A DNA stretch of 64,000 nucleotides, taken from positions 40,403 to 104,402 of the forward strand of contig CYUH01000011.1 in assembly GCA_001403755.1 (NCBI GenBank), written 5' to 3'. Of this stretch, positions 1 through 8,613 are shown one piece after another (position 1 is the first letter of the stretch; each line of letters begins with the position of its first letter). A model generated the notes under the pieces. The model had not been told where the DNA came from and made no database searches. It saw nothing but the letters and a program-made list of their open reading frames with translations. The translations under genes and the position numbers were made by a program. This DNA comes from Chryseobacterium senegalense. GTDB taxonomy: Bacteria > Bacteroidota > Bacteroidia > Flavobacteriales > Weeksellaceae.

Positions 1-1693
1 TTATTCCGCGATAGCTTTCTTTTTCATCGAGGTAATTGATTTTATAATTCAGGAACGATTGGTTTTTCCATTGGTTTAAAAAACTGAAAATCAATCGATT
101 TTGAGTAATTTGGTTGAATTCCTGATTCAAATTGAAATCCCGGGAAAACTCAACATCATTGATCCGATCCAAAATATGAAATTGAGAATTAAGGTGTTGA
201 AATTCAAAACTTGGCGTTCCTTTCCAATTGTTTTTAGAAAAAGTTTTAAACCCAAAAACCCGTCCGGCGTAACCGATATTTTGATGCGCATCTTTCGAGG
301 AGAAAAGGTTAACATCATGATTGCTGAGGGAGAAATCTGCTCCAACTTTTCCATCTTTTAGTAAAAATTCCGTATTTCCGGAAAGAACCTGAGTTTTCTG
401 TGGAGCGGGCAATTTTCGAACTGCTTTGTAATCGCCCAAATTATTTCCCACATATTCGAAAACACGTCCATTATTCGTGGTTTGCTTGATGCGATAATCG
501 CCGGAATTTGCTCCGAAATAGGTGAAAGAAACCTGATACAAAGTCTGCGTTTGATCGGTTGAAAATTCATAATAATTCCCGTTCGGATTTTCGACAAGTT
601 GATACAAAACTTTATTTACATCATATTCCGAAACCGTTCCGGATGGTGCGTACATTTGATCAGGATCGTTGCCTGCATTGGCAAGAATTTGCTGATCTTC
701 TTTGCTTAAATTCAAAGAAAGTGGAGCGTTTTTATTGTCATTTTCCAGAAACCAACTGAAACCGTATTTGGCCTTTTCTCTTTGATGTTGAATATTTCCC
801 GTAACTAAAAATCTTGTATAATTTCTGTTGGCGTAATTATAGGAAATGGTAATAAAATTCTGTTTCAAAATCGGCCTAAAACTGGTAAAAGTGATTTCCC
901 CTGTGTTGTAATTGATGACATAATCTTGGTTTTCGCCTCTTTTCATCAATATTCCATCAATAAAAACCTGCTCAGATCCAGAAATAATGGTGATAAACAG
1001 CTCCCCATTTTTCCCGTTCAGTCGATACGGACCTTGGTTTCCTTCAACACCCTGAAAGCGTATTCGATGAAACTCGCTTCGTGCAACTCCGGCAGAAACA
1101 TCCACAAAAGTTGTATTTTCTTTTCCGAAATTGGTTTGAAACTGCATACCCATACTTCGTCTTTGGTAACGCCCGAAGTAAGTATTTTCATCAAGCAAAT
1201 CTAAATGTCCGGCGCGCAGAATAGAGCGGTCTTTGATATTAAGCTGGAGATAAATTTTGTCGAACTCTTCCAAAGTTTGCGTGTATCCATCGGCTTGAAT
1301 GGGCAAATTATGATCGGAAATCGACGCCAAAACCGTGACGTCTTTCGATAATTTTCCTGAAATCTGAAGATCCATCGAACTTTGTACGCTTTGTCCTTGG
1401 TTGTTTCCAAACGTGATTCCTCGGATAATGGAACCTTTGGAATTGAGGTCGCCCAGGATTTGAGATCGCGTGTTTTTAACCAAAATTCCTTCATCAAGAA
1501 TCACTTTGTTGGGAGTGCGGATGAAATCTAAAGTGTCTTTGGTAAAAAAGTCTCTGTCAATTTTTGCTGCAATTACTGAATCTTTTTTGGTAGAATCTTG
1601 CGGGAGATTGGGATTTTTCCATGTGAAAATCTGCGCATTTGTAAGGCAAAATGCTGCAATCATAAAAAGGGAATAATGTAATTTTCTTGGCAA
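1..1693 (-). CDS. Large outer-membrane protein, N-terminal 564 codons (runs off left edge)
   Basis: The frame is open from 1693 to base 1 with no stop, so the gene is cut by the window edge. I chose the TTG at 1693 because it gives a convincing signal peptide (MPRKLHYSLFMIAAFCLTNAQ); the in-frame ATG at 1663 would drop the basic n-region. After the signal comes a region with RGITFGNNQGQSVQSS, an EFDKIYLQ segment, then EGNQGPYRLNGKNGE, FIDGILMKRGENQDYVINYN and a long series of alternating-hydrophobicity strands. I recall similar phrases from large (about 1,000 residue) surface proteins of Bacteroidetes that share repeats with the N-terminus of SprA, but the function is unknown. Most likely an outer-membrane beta-structured protein. 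Family assignment is from memory and not searched. Confidence 0.75.
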   Translation of the reverse strand, partial: MPRKLHYSLFMIAAFCLTNAQIFTWKNPNLPQDSTKKDSVIAAKIDRDFFTKDTLDFIRTPNKVILDEGILVKNTRSQILGDLNSKGSIIRGITFGNNQGQSVQSSMDLQISGKLSKDVTVLASISDHNLPIQADGYTQTLEEFDKIYLQLNIKDRSILRAGHLDLLDENTYFGRYQRRSMGMQFQTNFGKENTTFVDVSAGVARSEFHRIRFQGVEGNQGPYRLNGKNGELFITIISGSEQVFIDGILMKRGENQDYVINYNTGEITFTSFRPILKQNFITISYNYANRNYTRFLVTGNIQHQREKAKYGFSWFLENDNKNAPLSLNLSKEDQQILANAGNDPDQMYAPSGTVSEYDVNKVLYQLVENPNGNYYEFSTDQTQTLYQVSFTYFGANSGDYRIKQTTNNGRVFEYVGNNLGDYKAVRKLPAPQKTQVLSGNTEFLLKDGKVGADFSLSNHDVNLFSSKDAHQNIGYAGRVFGFKTFSKNNWKGTPSFEFQHLNSQFHILDRINDVEFSRDFNLNQEFNQITQNRLIFSFLNQWKNQSFLNYKINYLDEKESYRGI

Positions 1694-1780
1694 AATCTCT
1701 TGAAAAAAAGTTGTGTAAAAGTAACGAAAAACTGTCTTTTAAATTGTTGTTAAATATTTAACAATTAATTAACCTCATAA

Positions 1781-1812
1781 TTGTGAATTATATAAAAAAG
1801 AATGTATTTTTG
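1781..1812 (+). promoter_or_regulatory. Promoter of the first T9SS cargo gene
   Basis: A TTG at 1781-1783 is followed after 21 bp by TATTTTTG at 1805-1812. This fits the Bacteroidetes sigma-factor pattern TTG-N17-23-TAnnTTTG. It leaves an A/T-rich leader of roughly 30 nt before the ATG at 1848. Confidence 0.6.
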
Positions 1813-1847
1813 CCGCAGAAATTATTAATTAACAAATTTTTTAAAAA

Positions 1848-2639
1848 ATGAAAAAATTCTATTCTTTATTTGCAGTAGCTTTGTTATCTGCTTCAGCTTA
1901 TTCTCAAACTCAAACTACAGTTCTTTCTGAAGATTTTGCAGCTTATATTAAAGGTGGAAACACTTCAAATACTGGCACAAACGCTCCAGACGGTACAGAC
2001 ATTTATAGCCCCGGTACTACTGCATTACCAGCTGGTGTTCCATCTTCGAATTTTCCTGCAGGAACTAAAGTGTACATGGCAGGTGGAATGGCTAAATTTG
2101 GATCAGGTAGTGCAGTAGGATCAATGACTTCAAAAGTTGTTGATTTATCTACAGACGGAGGAAATGTCATCGTGTCTTTTGATGTTAAAGGATGGACTTC
2201 AGTAGAAGGTGATATTAAAGTAACAATTACTGGTCAAGCGTCAAAAACTGTATCTTACGCAGCAGTAATGTCTGGATCTGTAGAAAGCAAATCTGTAAGT
2301 TTTACAGGAGGCGTTGCAAATTCAACTGTGACAATTGAGACTACAGCAAAAAGAGCTTATATCGATAATATTAAAGTTATAACAACTGATACTCCATTAG
2401 CAGTAGTTGATGCAAACGCTTCGAAAGGAAAATTAGTAAAAAACACTGTTGTAGATAGCAATATTATTTTCGCTGCAAAAGCTGATGTAAAAGTAATCAA
2501 TGCAAACGGACAAGTAGTAAAAACTGCTTCTGTAAACGAAAACACTACTTTAGATGTAGCTTCTTTGGCAAAAGGAATGTATATCGTAACAGGTACTGTA
2601 AACGGACAAGTTGTTTCTCAGAAAATCATCAAAAAGTAA
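1848..2639 (+). CDS. Secreted T9SS type A sorting-domain protein
   Basis: 263 residues. Residues 1-20 form a signal peptide (MKKFYSLFAVALLSASAYSQ). The middle (about 25-185) is a low-complexity, Gly/Ser/Thr-rich beta-sandwich-like region with no catalytic motif I can recognise; its end (AYIDNIKV) resembles the last strand of carbohydrate-binding-like sandwiches. Residues about 190-263 are a type IX sorting tail: VKVINANGQVV, then LDVASLAKGMYIVTGTVNGQ and a final KIIKK. The protein should be exported by Sec, carried across the outer membrane by T9SS, and anchored or released. It has its own promoter and terminator and stands alone. A structural or adhesive role is possible but not shown. Confidence 0.88.
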   Translation: MKKFYSLFAVALLSASAYSQTQTTVLSEDFAAYIKGGNTSNTGTNAPDGTDIYSPGTTALPAGVPSSNFPAGTKVYMAGGMAKFGSGSAVGSMTSKVVDLSTDGGNVIVSFDVKGWTSVEGDIKVTITGQASKTVSYAAVMSGSVESKSVSFTGGVANSTVTIETTAKRAYIDNIKVITTDTPLAVVDANASKGKLVKNTVVDSNIIFAAKADVKVINANGQVVKTASVNENTTLDVASLAKGMYIVTGTVNGQVVSQKIIKK

Positions 2640-2663
2640 TTTTTTTTACTTAAAATCGTATTA

Positions 2664-2688
2664 AAGCTTCCTTTTGGGAGCTTTTTTT
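2664..2688 (+). terminator. Rho-independent terminator
   Basis: AAGCTTCC (2664-2671), loop TTTT, GGGAGCTT (2676-2683), running into a T tract. It lies 25 bp after the stop of the first T9SS cargo gene. Confidence 0.85.
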
Positions 2689-2859
2689 GTTAATAAAACA
2701 TAACATTAATCATCTGAATTTTAGCAAAATATTGGTTAAATTTGCAATGTAAAACTATTCGAAAGAATTTCTGAATTTTTAAATAAATGAGATAGAATCA
2801 GACTTTCAGTAATATTTCTTGTTTTAGAAAAATTAAGGAATTGTTAAATTTTCTTGTTT

Positions 2860-2867
2860 TAAGTTTG
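2860..2867 (+). promoter_or_regulatory. -7 box of the second T9SS cargo gene
   Basis: TAAGTTTG matches TAnnTTTG, about 60 bp before the ATG. The best -33 candidate is a TTG at 2841, with a short 16-bp spacer. A second match, TAAATTTG at 2737-2744, lies further upstream, so the 289-bp gap may hold two start sites. Confidence 0.45.
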
Positions 2868-2928
2868 ATGTTAAAAAAATACGTAATTTAACAATCCAAT
2901 TTTTAGGAAAAAATTAAAATTTAATATT

Positions 2929-3726
2929 ATGAAAAAAATCTTTACAATTTTAAGTTTGGTTTCTGCCACTGCTTTGGTGAGCGCACAAACTAATTTGGTT
3001 CAAAACCCAGGTTTTGAAACATGGACCAACGGCACACCTGATGGTTGGTGGTCTAGTGGTATTACTTATACTCAATCTACAGACCCTGTCCATGGAGGCA
3101 CTTATGCAGCGGGTGTTACTGCTCCTGCTCCTACTGGTACCAGTACAAGTGCTAATAAAACTATTAATCCAACCCCAGATATTTCAATAACTCAAGGAGT
3201 AACTTATATTTTTTCTGGTTGGTATCTTGATAATACTCCTAATGCATCTTTTAAATATTGGAATCAATGGAGAACTAGTACTGCTGATACAGGTACAAAT
3301 AGTCTTCAAGCTGCTGATTTTTCTACTGATTCTCCAGAGTGGAAGTTTTTTACAGCTGAAGGTGTTCCTAATGCAACAGCAATTCTGGCTAGACCAGGTT
3401 TAAGAGTTTACGGAACTCCAACTGCAAACGGAGGAGTTATTTATTTTGATGATATTATGTTCTACGATAAAGCAACAATGGCTGTTTCAGATGTAAACGC
3501 TTTCGATAAAGCTGTAAAAATGAACACTATTGTTGGTAACGAACTTCGTCTAATCCTTCCGGGAAAAGCAACTGTGAACATCTATTCAGTAGATGGTCGC
3601 TTGGTAAGCTCAAACAGAGTAGAGAACGGACAATCTGTAAACACTTCTTCTTTATCAAAAGGTAATTATATCGTTACTGTTGATAATGGATCTGCTAAAG
3701 TGAGCAGAAAAGTTGTTAAAAACTAA
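2929..3726 (+). CDS. Secreted T9SS type A sorting-domain protein with carbohydrate-binding-like fold
   Basis: 265 residues with a signal peptide (MKKIFTILSLVSATALVSAQ). The mature N-terminus reads NLVQNPGFETWTNGTPDGW, which is the opening of the CBM4/9-like jelly-roll found in many Bacteroidetes secreted proteins; GVIYFDDIMFYDK near residue 180 is the matching closing strand. Residues about 190-265 are a T9SS tail (VNIYSVDGRLVSS, TSSLSKGNYIVTVDNG, KVVKN). There is no catalytic domain, so a binding or surface role is likely. It has the same domain layout as the gene just upstream, with about 290 bp between them including a terminator, so each is probably transcribed alone. Confidence 0.88.
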   Translation: MKKIFTILSLVSATALVSAQTNLVQNPGFETWTNGTPDGWWSSGITYTQSTDPVHGGTYAAGVTAPAPTGTSTSANKTINPTPDISITQGVTYIFSGWYLDNTPNASFKYWNQWRTSTADTGTNSLQAADFSTDSPEWKFFTAEGVPNATAILARPGLRVYGTPTANGGVIYFDDIMFYDKATMAVSDVNAFDKAVKMNTIVGNELRLILPGKATVNIYSVDGRLVSSNRVENGQSVNTSSLSKGNYIVTVDNGSAKVSRKVVKN

Positions 3727-3746
3727 GATTGGATCTTATTCAATAG

Positions 3747-3777
3747 AAAGCCACTTCCGGAAAGAAGTGGCTTTTTT
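3747..3777 (+). terminator. Rho-independent terminator
   Basis: Perfect 11-bp stem AAAGCCACTTC (3747-3757) / GAAGTGGCTTT (3764-3774) with a 6-nt loop, followed by T residues. It is only 20 bp past the stop codon of the second T9SS cargo gene. Confidence 0.92.
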
Positions 3778-3804
3778 ATTTTATTCATTGTTAATTATCC
3801 CTTA

Positions 3805-6624
3805 TTAAAACCATCCTCTTCTAAAATATCCCGTGATCGCAGAGAAATTCAGTACCAACGTGAAACGGATTCTGCTTCCGTAATCTTTAAATGAAGGTTC
3901 AAAACCAAGCGAACTTTGCATCGGAAAATAAATTTCCAGAAAATCAGGAATCACCTTTACTTTTACCCCGGAATCCCAAATAAACTGAGGATTGTGCATT
4001 TGGTTTTTGTAAACGCCAGCATCCGCATACACATTAAACCAACGCCAAACGTGTGCATCAACATTCACCGAAGTAATCCACCGATTGGCTGTTGTCCCAA
4101 GATAAGATTTGAAACCACCTTCCGCCAATATCAATTGCTGGGAAAGCAAACCACTCGTCGCACTTTGTCCCAAAAGTCCATACGAGAACGCATAATTCGA
4201 AACCTTCGAAATGCCGTAATCAAACAAATTGTTCTTGGTTTTATTGGTGATAAAGTAACCTCCAAAAAACCGGAAACTTATTTTTTGATCAGGCGCATAT
4301 TCCCAGCGATAGAATGCCTCACCCGAAATTTTCTGAAAATCCTCCATCAACTGAAGGTTTCCGCTCAGGTATTTTTCATGAATAAGTCTTCTATCGGAAT
4401 AACCGTACCCTAGTGTCCAGATATTGTACTTGCCGTATTCATTAGCTGCAGTCATCTCCGGAGTGAGTTCTTTTTCGAAAAAATTATAGGAAAAGCCTAA
4501 ACTTCGGCCGATATCGCTTCGAGGATTTTTACTAAAATTAATATTCGCAAATGCTGAAAATTTTTGGTAAGTTAAATCATAATCATAATGGAAATATGAT
4601 CCTGAAACGCCCAAATCTAAACTCCGGTAAAAACTATCGGCCGGCTGAAATGAATAAGAAACACCGCCTGCACCCGTTAATTTTCCCGTTCCTGAACTGA
4701 AATAGGGGGTGAACGAATAAACAAATTTTCGGTCGAATAAGGATGAATTTTTAAAATTTAAACCCAACAAAACTTTATCATACGCGTTGAAATTCAGTTT
4801 CGGATTCAGATATACTTCATTGTATTCCGGATTGGGAATGTCTTTGAAAAACTTGAGCCGAATTTTTTTGGTATTTGCGAAAAAACCTTTGGCATAAAGA
4901 TAATTGTCGCGGAAATTCTTCTCCGGGAAAATGTATTCGCTATTGATCACGATTTTCTCAGCATCAGTTTGTGGGATATTGTAAATTTTTGCTTCTTTGG
5001 AACGTTCGGTATCGAACCAAAATGCGGTTTTCTCACCGTTTTTTTTCTCGGTTTCAATTTTGAAAGGAATCTCTTGTAAATTGTTCTTGGAGATTTTCAC
5101 CTGAAATTCATCCCCGATTTTCTTAAATCGTTTCAGCCTAAAATTTACTCGGTTTTTATTTTGTATAAAGTGCTCCAAAAAGCCCGAAGAATATCCGGAA
5201 GCTACAGTCAATTCATCTAAAAAAGCTTGTTTATCGATTCTTTTTCCGGTATTTTTTTGCAGGAAATGAATCACAAAATCGTCAAATTTTTCCTTTCCCA
5301 TTTTTTCTGCTACAAACGAAAACAGACTTCCCGTTTCGAAATGGCTGATCGCAGTAGCGTTGAAATTGCTCAGATTTTCGAATGGTTGTCCTATTTTTTG
5401 ATCTAAATTTTGAGTCAAAATATATTGGTAAGCAAGTCCGTATCTTTCCGAAAGCTTCAGTTTGGATGCATGGAATATTTTCAAAGGTTTCAAACCTAGA
5501 ATTTTCAAATTGTCGGGAAGATCGCCGAGCAACTTTCGCTCTTGGTAATACCGATCGATGTACTGAATTTCGAGGTAGGTTTTCAGCCCGTTCATCAACC
5601 AGTGATCACCACTTTTCTCGAAAATAGAAGATTGCTCAACAATTTTTTTCGATAAAATACTGAAATAATTCATATCAATTTTTTCAGCGTCCGTGAAAAG
5701 TGGATAACGGAATTTCCAGAATTTAATGTCATCGATTCCCATCAAATTCTCAGATTCGCGGAATTTTTCGCTGATGAATATTTTCGAGGGTAAAAAACCT
5801 GTTTTTGCCTTAATGAAATTGAGTTGTAGTGGAAGATAAAATTCCAAATTCTGCTTCTCGGCTTCGGTCAGTTGGTAACCGAAATTGATTGTAATTTTTT
5901 GTCCTTCAATAGTTGTTGCAATCGTTGGGAAACTGTTTTCCGAGATTAGAAATTCCGGATCATTGACCAACTTGCCTTCAAAATAATTGGGCTGAATTTC
6001 CGGCAGATTACTTTGCGAATAGTGGTTTATAGGAATTTCAAGATTTACTCTCCAGTAACTTCCCGGATTTTGGTTTTCTTCAATATCGATGAAATTTCTT
6101 TGAATTTGGTTATGATCATCAAAACCATCGGGAACCAGAAAAAAGTATTTCAGAGCTACTTTTTTTCCGTCGGTTCCGTAACCGGTAAATTTCTGCGAAG
6201 GCAAATTCAACTGATAATTTAAGGTGATTTTCACCTTTTCTCCGGGCGCAAGCTTCTCTGAAAGCGGAAGAAAAATCTGTTCCCTTGTGCCGTCAATTCC
6301 TGTTATCGTTTTTCCATCAATCTGAATATTGAGATTTTCTAGATTGCCTAATTCAAGGGGTTTTGCAAAGTGTAAATCGCTTTTTCGATCTTCCAGTTTT
6401 CGGTAAACCAGTGAAGTGTTATTGTATTTGTACGCGGAAATCCAATTGAGGAGTTTTATCTGTTCTAATTCGTTTTCAGAATGGTTGTAATAAGTAATAT
6501 CTTGATATACAGTTATCTGTCTTTTGTTTTCAGGGATTTTGGCTTCAATGTATATACTGTCTTGTTGCGCAGAAATTGCAACAATATTGGTAACCAGCAT
6601 CAAACCGCAAAAAAATATTTTCAT
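3805..6624 (-). CDS. M1-aminopeptidase-like protein fused to a C-terminal beta-barrel; zinc site lost
   Basis: 939 residues with a signal peptide (MKIFFCGLMLVTNIVAISAQ). Residues about 20-230 resemble the N-terminal beta domain of M1 peptidases. In the region where the HExxH and W-x-NEG signatures should be, I see DHWLMNGLKTYLEI: the tryptophan, glycine and tyrosine framework survives, but the catalytic glutamate is replaced and no HExxH is present anywhere. Residues about 590-939 look like an outer-membrane barrel: repeated aromatic-ended strands (SGSYFHYDYDLTYQKF, ISFRFFGGYF) and a terminal aromatic-rich strand ending RRGWF. It is probably an outer-membrane protein that uses a dead peptidase fold for binding, not hydrolysis. 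A TATATTTG box on the minus strand (6639-6646) lies just upstream. Confidence 0.75.
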   Translation of the reverse strand: MKIFFCGLMLVTNIVAISAQQDSIYIEAKIPENKRQITVYQDITYYNHSENELEQIKLLNWISAYKYNNTSLVYRKLEDRKSDLHFAKPLELGNLENLNIQIDGKTITGIDGTREQIFLPLSEKLAPGEKVKITLNYQLNLPSQKFTGYGTDGKKVALKYFFLVPDGFDDHNQIQRNFIDIEENQNPGSYWRVNLEIPINHYSQSNLPEIQPNYFEGKLVNDPEFLISENSFPTIATTIEGQKITINFGYQLTEAEKQNLEFYLPLQLNFIKAKTGFLPSKIFISEKFRESENLMGIDDIKFWKFRYPLFTDAEKIDMNYFSILSKKIVEQSSIFEKSGDHWLMNGLKTYLEIQYIDRYYQERKLLGDLPDNLKILGLKPLKIFHASKLKLSERYGLAYQYILTQNLDQKIGQPFENLSNFNATAISHFETGSLFSFVAEKMGKEKFDDFVIHFLQKNTGKRIDKQAFLDELTVASGYSSGFLEHFIQNKNRVNFRLKRFKKIGDEFQVKISKNNLQEIPFKIETEKKNGEKTAFWFDTERSKEAKIYNIPQTDAEKIVINSEYIFPEKNFRDNYLYAKGFFANTKKIRLKFFKDIPNPEYNEVYLNPKLNFNAYDKVLLGLNFKNSSLFDRKFVYSFTPYFSSGTGKLTGAGGVSYSFQPADSFYRSLDLGVSGSYFHYDYDLTYQKFSAFANINFSKNPRSDIGRSLGFSYNFFEKELTPEMTAANEYGKYNIWTLGYGYSDRRLIHEKYLSGNLQLMEDFQKISGEAFYRWEYAPDQKISFRFFGGYFITNKTKNNLFDYGISKVSNYAFSYGLLGQSATSGLLSQQLILAEGGFKSYLGTTANRWITSVNVDAHVWRWFNVYADAGVYKNQMHNPQFIWDSGVKVKVIPDFLEIYFPMQSSLGFEPSFKDYGSRIRFTLVLNFSAITGYFRRGWF

Positions 6625-6638
6625 CTTTTAAATTCGAT

Positions 6639-6646
6639 CAAATATA
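6639..6646 (-). promoter_or_regulatory. -7 promoter box of the M1-like gene
   Basis: TATATTTG on the minus strand fits TAnnTTTG, 15 bp before the start codon. I see no clear -33 element. Confidence 0.4.
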
Positions 6647-6768
6647 ATGATGTTTTTCTAAATGAAATGTTATTATTAAGCTGTTTTTTGTTAGTTTTTG
6701 ATTTTTATAACGAATATTTATTGCGTTTTGTATCAGGATGAATTTTTTAATTTTCATTTAAAATTCAA

Positions 6769-6804
6769 CAAAAAAACGGAAACCCAGTTTCCTGAATTTC
6801 CGTT
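6769..6804 (-). terminator. Terminator downstream of the YceI gene
   Basis: Read on the minus strand: AACGGAAA, a 14-nt loop, TTTCCGTT and a T run (plus-strand arms at 6797-6804 and 6775-6782). It lies about 25 bp past the YceI stop. Confidence 0.7.
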
Positions 6805-6828
6805 TCCAACTAAAAAAATTACTAACTA

Positions 6829-7401
6829 TTATTCTGCGGTTAATTCAAAATCACCTTTAATTCTCACCATATCATTGATCATTGGTGCAGGGAATTTAGC
6901 TCCGATGTTGAAGTCAGATCTCTTCAAAGTTCCCATAACTTGGTAACCATATGTGGTTTTTTTATTCATCGCATTTACCGTAGAACCGCGGTAAACCAAC
7001 GTTAAAGTAACTGGTTTTGTTACCCCGTGCATGGTAAGATTTCCTTTCAAAGTGTAATAATTCTTTTTGGTTTTAGCCAAAGAAGTACTTTTGAATTCTA
7101 AAGTTGGGAATTTTTCTGCATCAAAAAAATCCGCGCTTTTCAAGTGGTTATCTCTTGCTTCAACATGAGTGTTGATCGAGTTTACATCTGCAGAGAAAGA
7201 AAGGGTAGAGTTGGCAAAGTTTTTCTCATCAGCATTGATGGTTAGAGCTGCTTTGTCGAAATTTCCAGTGATGTCGTTAATTCCAAGGTGCATTACTGCA
7301 AATTGAATTCTAGAGTGAGCCGGATCGTTTTTTAAAACCAATTGTGCAAAGGTGGAAACCGAGAATAACACAACGGTAATGAGGGATAAGATTTTTTTCA
7401 T
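6829..7401 (-). CDS. YceI-family periplasmic lipid-binding-like protein
   Basis: 190 residues from the ATG at 7401; a longer in-frame reading would place extra residues before an obvious signal peptide (MKKILSLITVVLFSVSTFAQ), so I rejected it. The rest is the YceI lipocalin-like barrel: NDPAHSRIQFAVMHLGINDITGNF, then HLKSADFFDAEKFPTLEFKST, LTMHGVTKPVTL and the terminal PMINDMVRIKGDFEL. YceI proteins bind long isoprenoid or amide lipids in the periplasm; the physiological role is not settled. A TATCTTTG box (7436-7443, minus) lies about 35 bp upstream, so it may have its own promoter although the FrnE gene is just upstream on the same strand. Confidence 0.92.
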   Translation of the reverse strand: MKKILSLITVVLFSVSTFAQLVLKNDPAHSRIQFAVMHLGINDITGNFDKAALTINADEKNFANSTLSFSADVNSINTHVEARDNHLKSADFFDAEKFPTLEFKSTSLAKTKKNYYTLKGNLTMHGVTKPVTLTLVYRGSTVNAMNKKTTYGYQVMGTLKRSDFNIGAKFPAPMINDMVRIKGDFELTAE

Positions 7402-7481
7402 AATACTATTATTTAATGTTAAAATTAATACAGCAAAGATATTTCGAAAATTTTTTATTGGCGTTGATGTAAGGTAAGAAA

Positions 7482-8186
7482 TCAGTTGCAATTTCCATCC
7501 ACGTCACATTGCGCACCGCTGTTGATGATTTGCAAACCTTGGTCTCCAGCAGAAAATTCTGCAAAAGATTTTTCCAAAACCTCTAGGAAAAGTTCAGGTT
7601 GTTGCGCACCGGAAACGCCATATTTATCATTAAATACAAAAAACGGAACACCGGAAATTCCCAGTTGTCGAGCCAGCAATCCATCCTGTGAAACGGCGTG
7701 TGCAAAATCATCGGACTGTAATGCTACTTGGATTTCATTTTCAGAAAGTCCTAAAGATTGGCCGATTTCCAAAAGCGTCGCTTCATCATCGATATTTTTA
7801 CCATCGATAAATTGAGCCTTAAACATCGCTTCTTCCATTTCATTGCCTAAGTTTTTTGAATTCGCAAGTTGAATAAGGAGATGACCACGATATGAATTCG
7901 CCACTTTTGAATCGTCAAAATTAAATTCAATTCCGACTTCCTTTCCGGCTTTTTTCACGTGTTCGTGCATGGCTTTGGCTTGTTCCAGTGAAATTCCTTT
8001 TACTTCCGTGAAATATTCATAAGGATTTTTCTCCGGCTGGGTAAGCAGATTGGAATCCAGCTGGAAACTATGCCAATTGACCTCAATCTGGTCCGAATTG
8101 GCGAATTCTTCAAGTGCCATTTCAAACTTTTTTTTCCCGACATAACAAAAAGGGCAGCGAATATCGCTCCAAATATCTACTTTCAT
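7482..8186 (-). CDS. FrnE/DsbA-family oxidoreductase
   Basis: 234 residues, no signal peptide, so cytoplasmic. The thioredoxin-fold start (MKVDIWSDIRCPFCYVGKKK) carries the CPFC redox pair at residues 11-14. The helical insertion and the cis-proline region (LGISGVPFFVF) are typical of the FrnE/DsbA subgroup (Pfam DSBA). The tail ends with two further cysteines, C227 and C233 (CDVDGNC), which may form a second disulfide. It probably acts as a disulfide isomerase or oxidoreductase on cytosolic partners. A TACCTTTG box (8250-8257, minus) is a likely promoter element. Confidence 0.9.
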   Translation of the reverse strand: MKVDIWSDIRCPFCYVGKKKFEMALEEFANSDQIEVNWHSFQLDSNLLTQPEKNPYEYFTEVKGISLEQAKAMHEHVKKAGKEVGIEFNFDDSKVANSYRGHLLIQLANSKNLGNEMEEAMFKAQFIDGKNIDDEATLLEIGQSLGLSENEIQVALQSDDFAHAVSQDGLLARQLGISGVPFFVFNDKYGVSGAQQPELFLEVLEKSFAEFSAGDQGLQIINSGAQCDVDGNCN

Positions 8187-8613
8187 AATGATCTTATTTG
8201 TAAGGAAATCTGAATTTTTAATAAAATTTTCATTCCTAAATTATTGAATCAAAGGTACAAACCTTCCGTTAAATTATTCTTGATGTAAGTTAATAAATCG
8301 ATTTCATTATTTGCTATGCATTTAGAGAAAAAATGAGTTGAAGGAAATCTATTTTATACAACTCATAAAGCGAATTCGTTAAGGAACAAAACAAAAAGTG
8401 CGTCAAAAAATTTTTGCTGTTTAAGTGGTGGAATTTCGATAGTTTTATAAAATCTTTGTCTTTCTTCCCGAGAAATGGAGATTTTATGTCTTTTTGTTTT
8501 TGCTGAATTGCGATTTCTGGCTTTTATTTTTAATTTTTTTTATAAGACCTCAAAAACAAATAAGTAAATATTTATGTGTTTTATGCCATACGCACAACAG
8601 GTCTTAATTCAAT
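8187..8613. other. Gene-poor gap with palindromes
   Basis: 427 bp between the AEC transporter and the FrnE gene. Apart from the FrnE -7 box it holds an 8-bp inverted repeat, TAAGACCT (8543-8550) / AGGTCTTA (8599-8606), enclosing an A/T-rich hairpin (about 8552-8582). A frame on the minus strand (8363-8539) is open for about 56 codons and reads plausibly but has no ATG, so I do not call it a gene. The structure near 8543-8606 could be the weak terminator of the AEC gene or a remnant of a small element. Confidence 0.35.
8250..8257 (-). promoter_or_regulatory. -7 promoter box of the FrnE gene
   Basis: TACCTTTG on the minus strand matches TAnnTTTG, 63 bp upstream of the start. No strong -33 match is visible. 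Confidence 0.4.

Noticed and set aside
8363..8539. Minus-strand frame of about 56 codons with a plausible protein-like reading (KTKRHKISISREERQRF)
   Set aside because: There is no ATG and only a late TTG; a stop lies directly upstream. It may be a remnant but is not supported as a gene.
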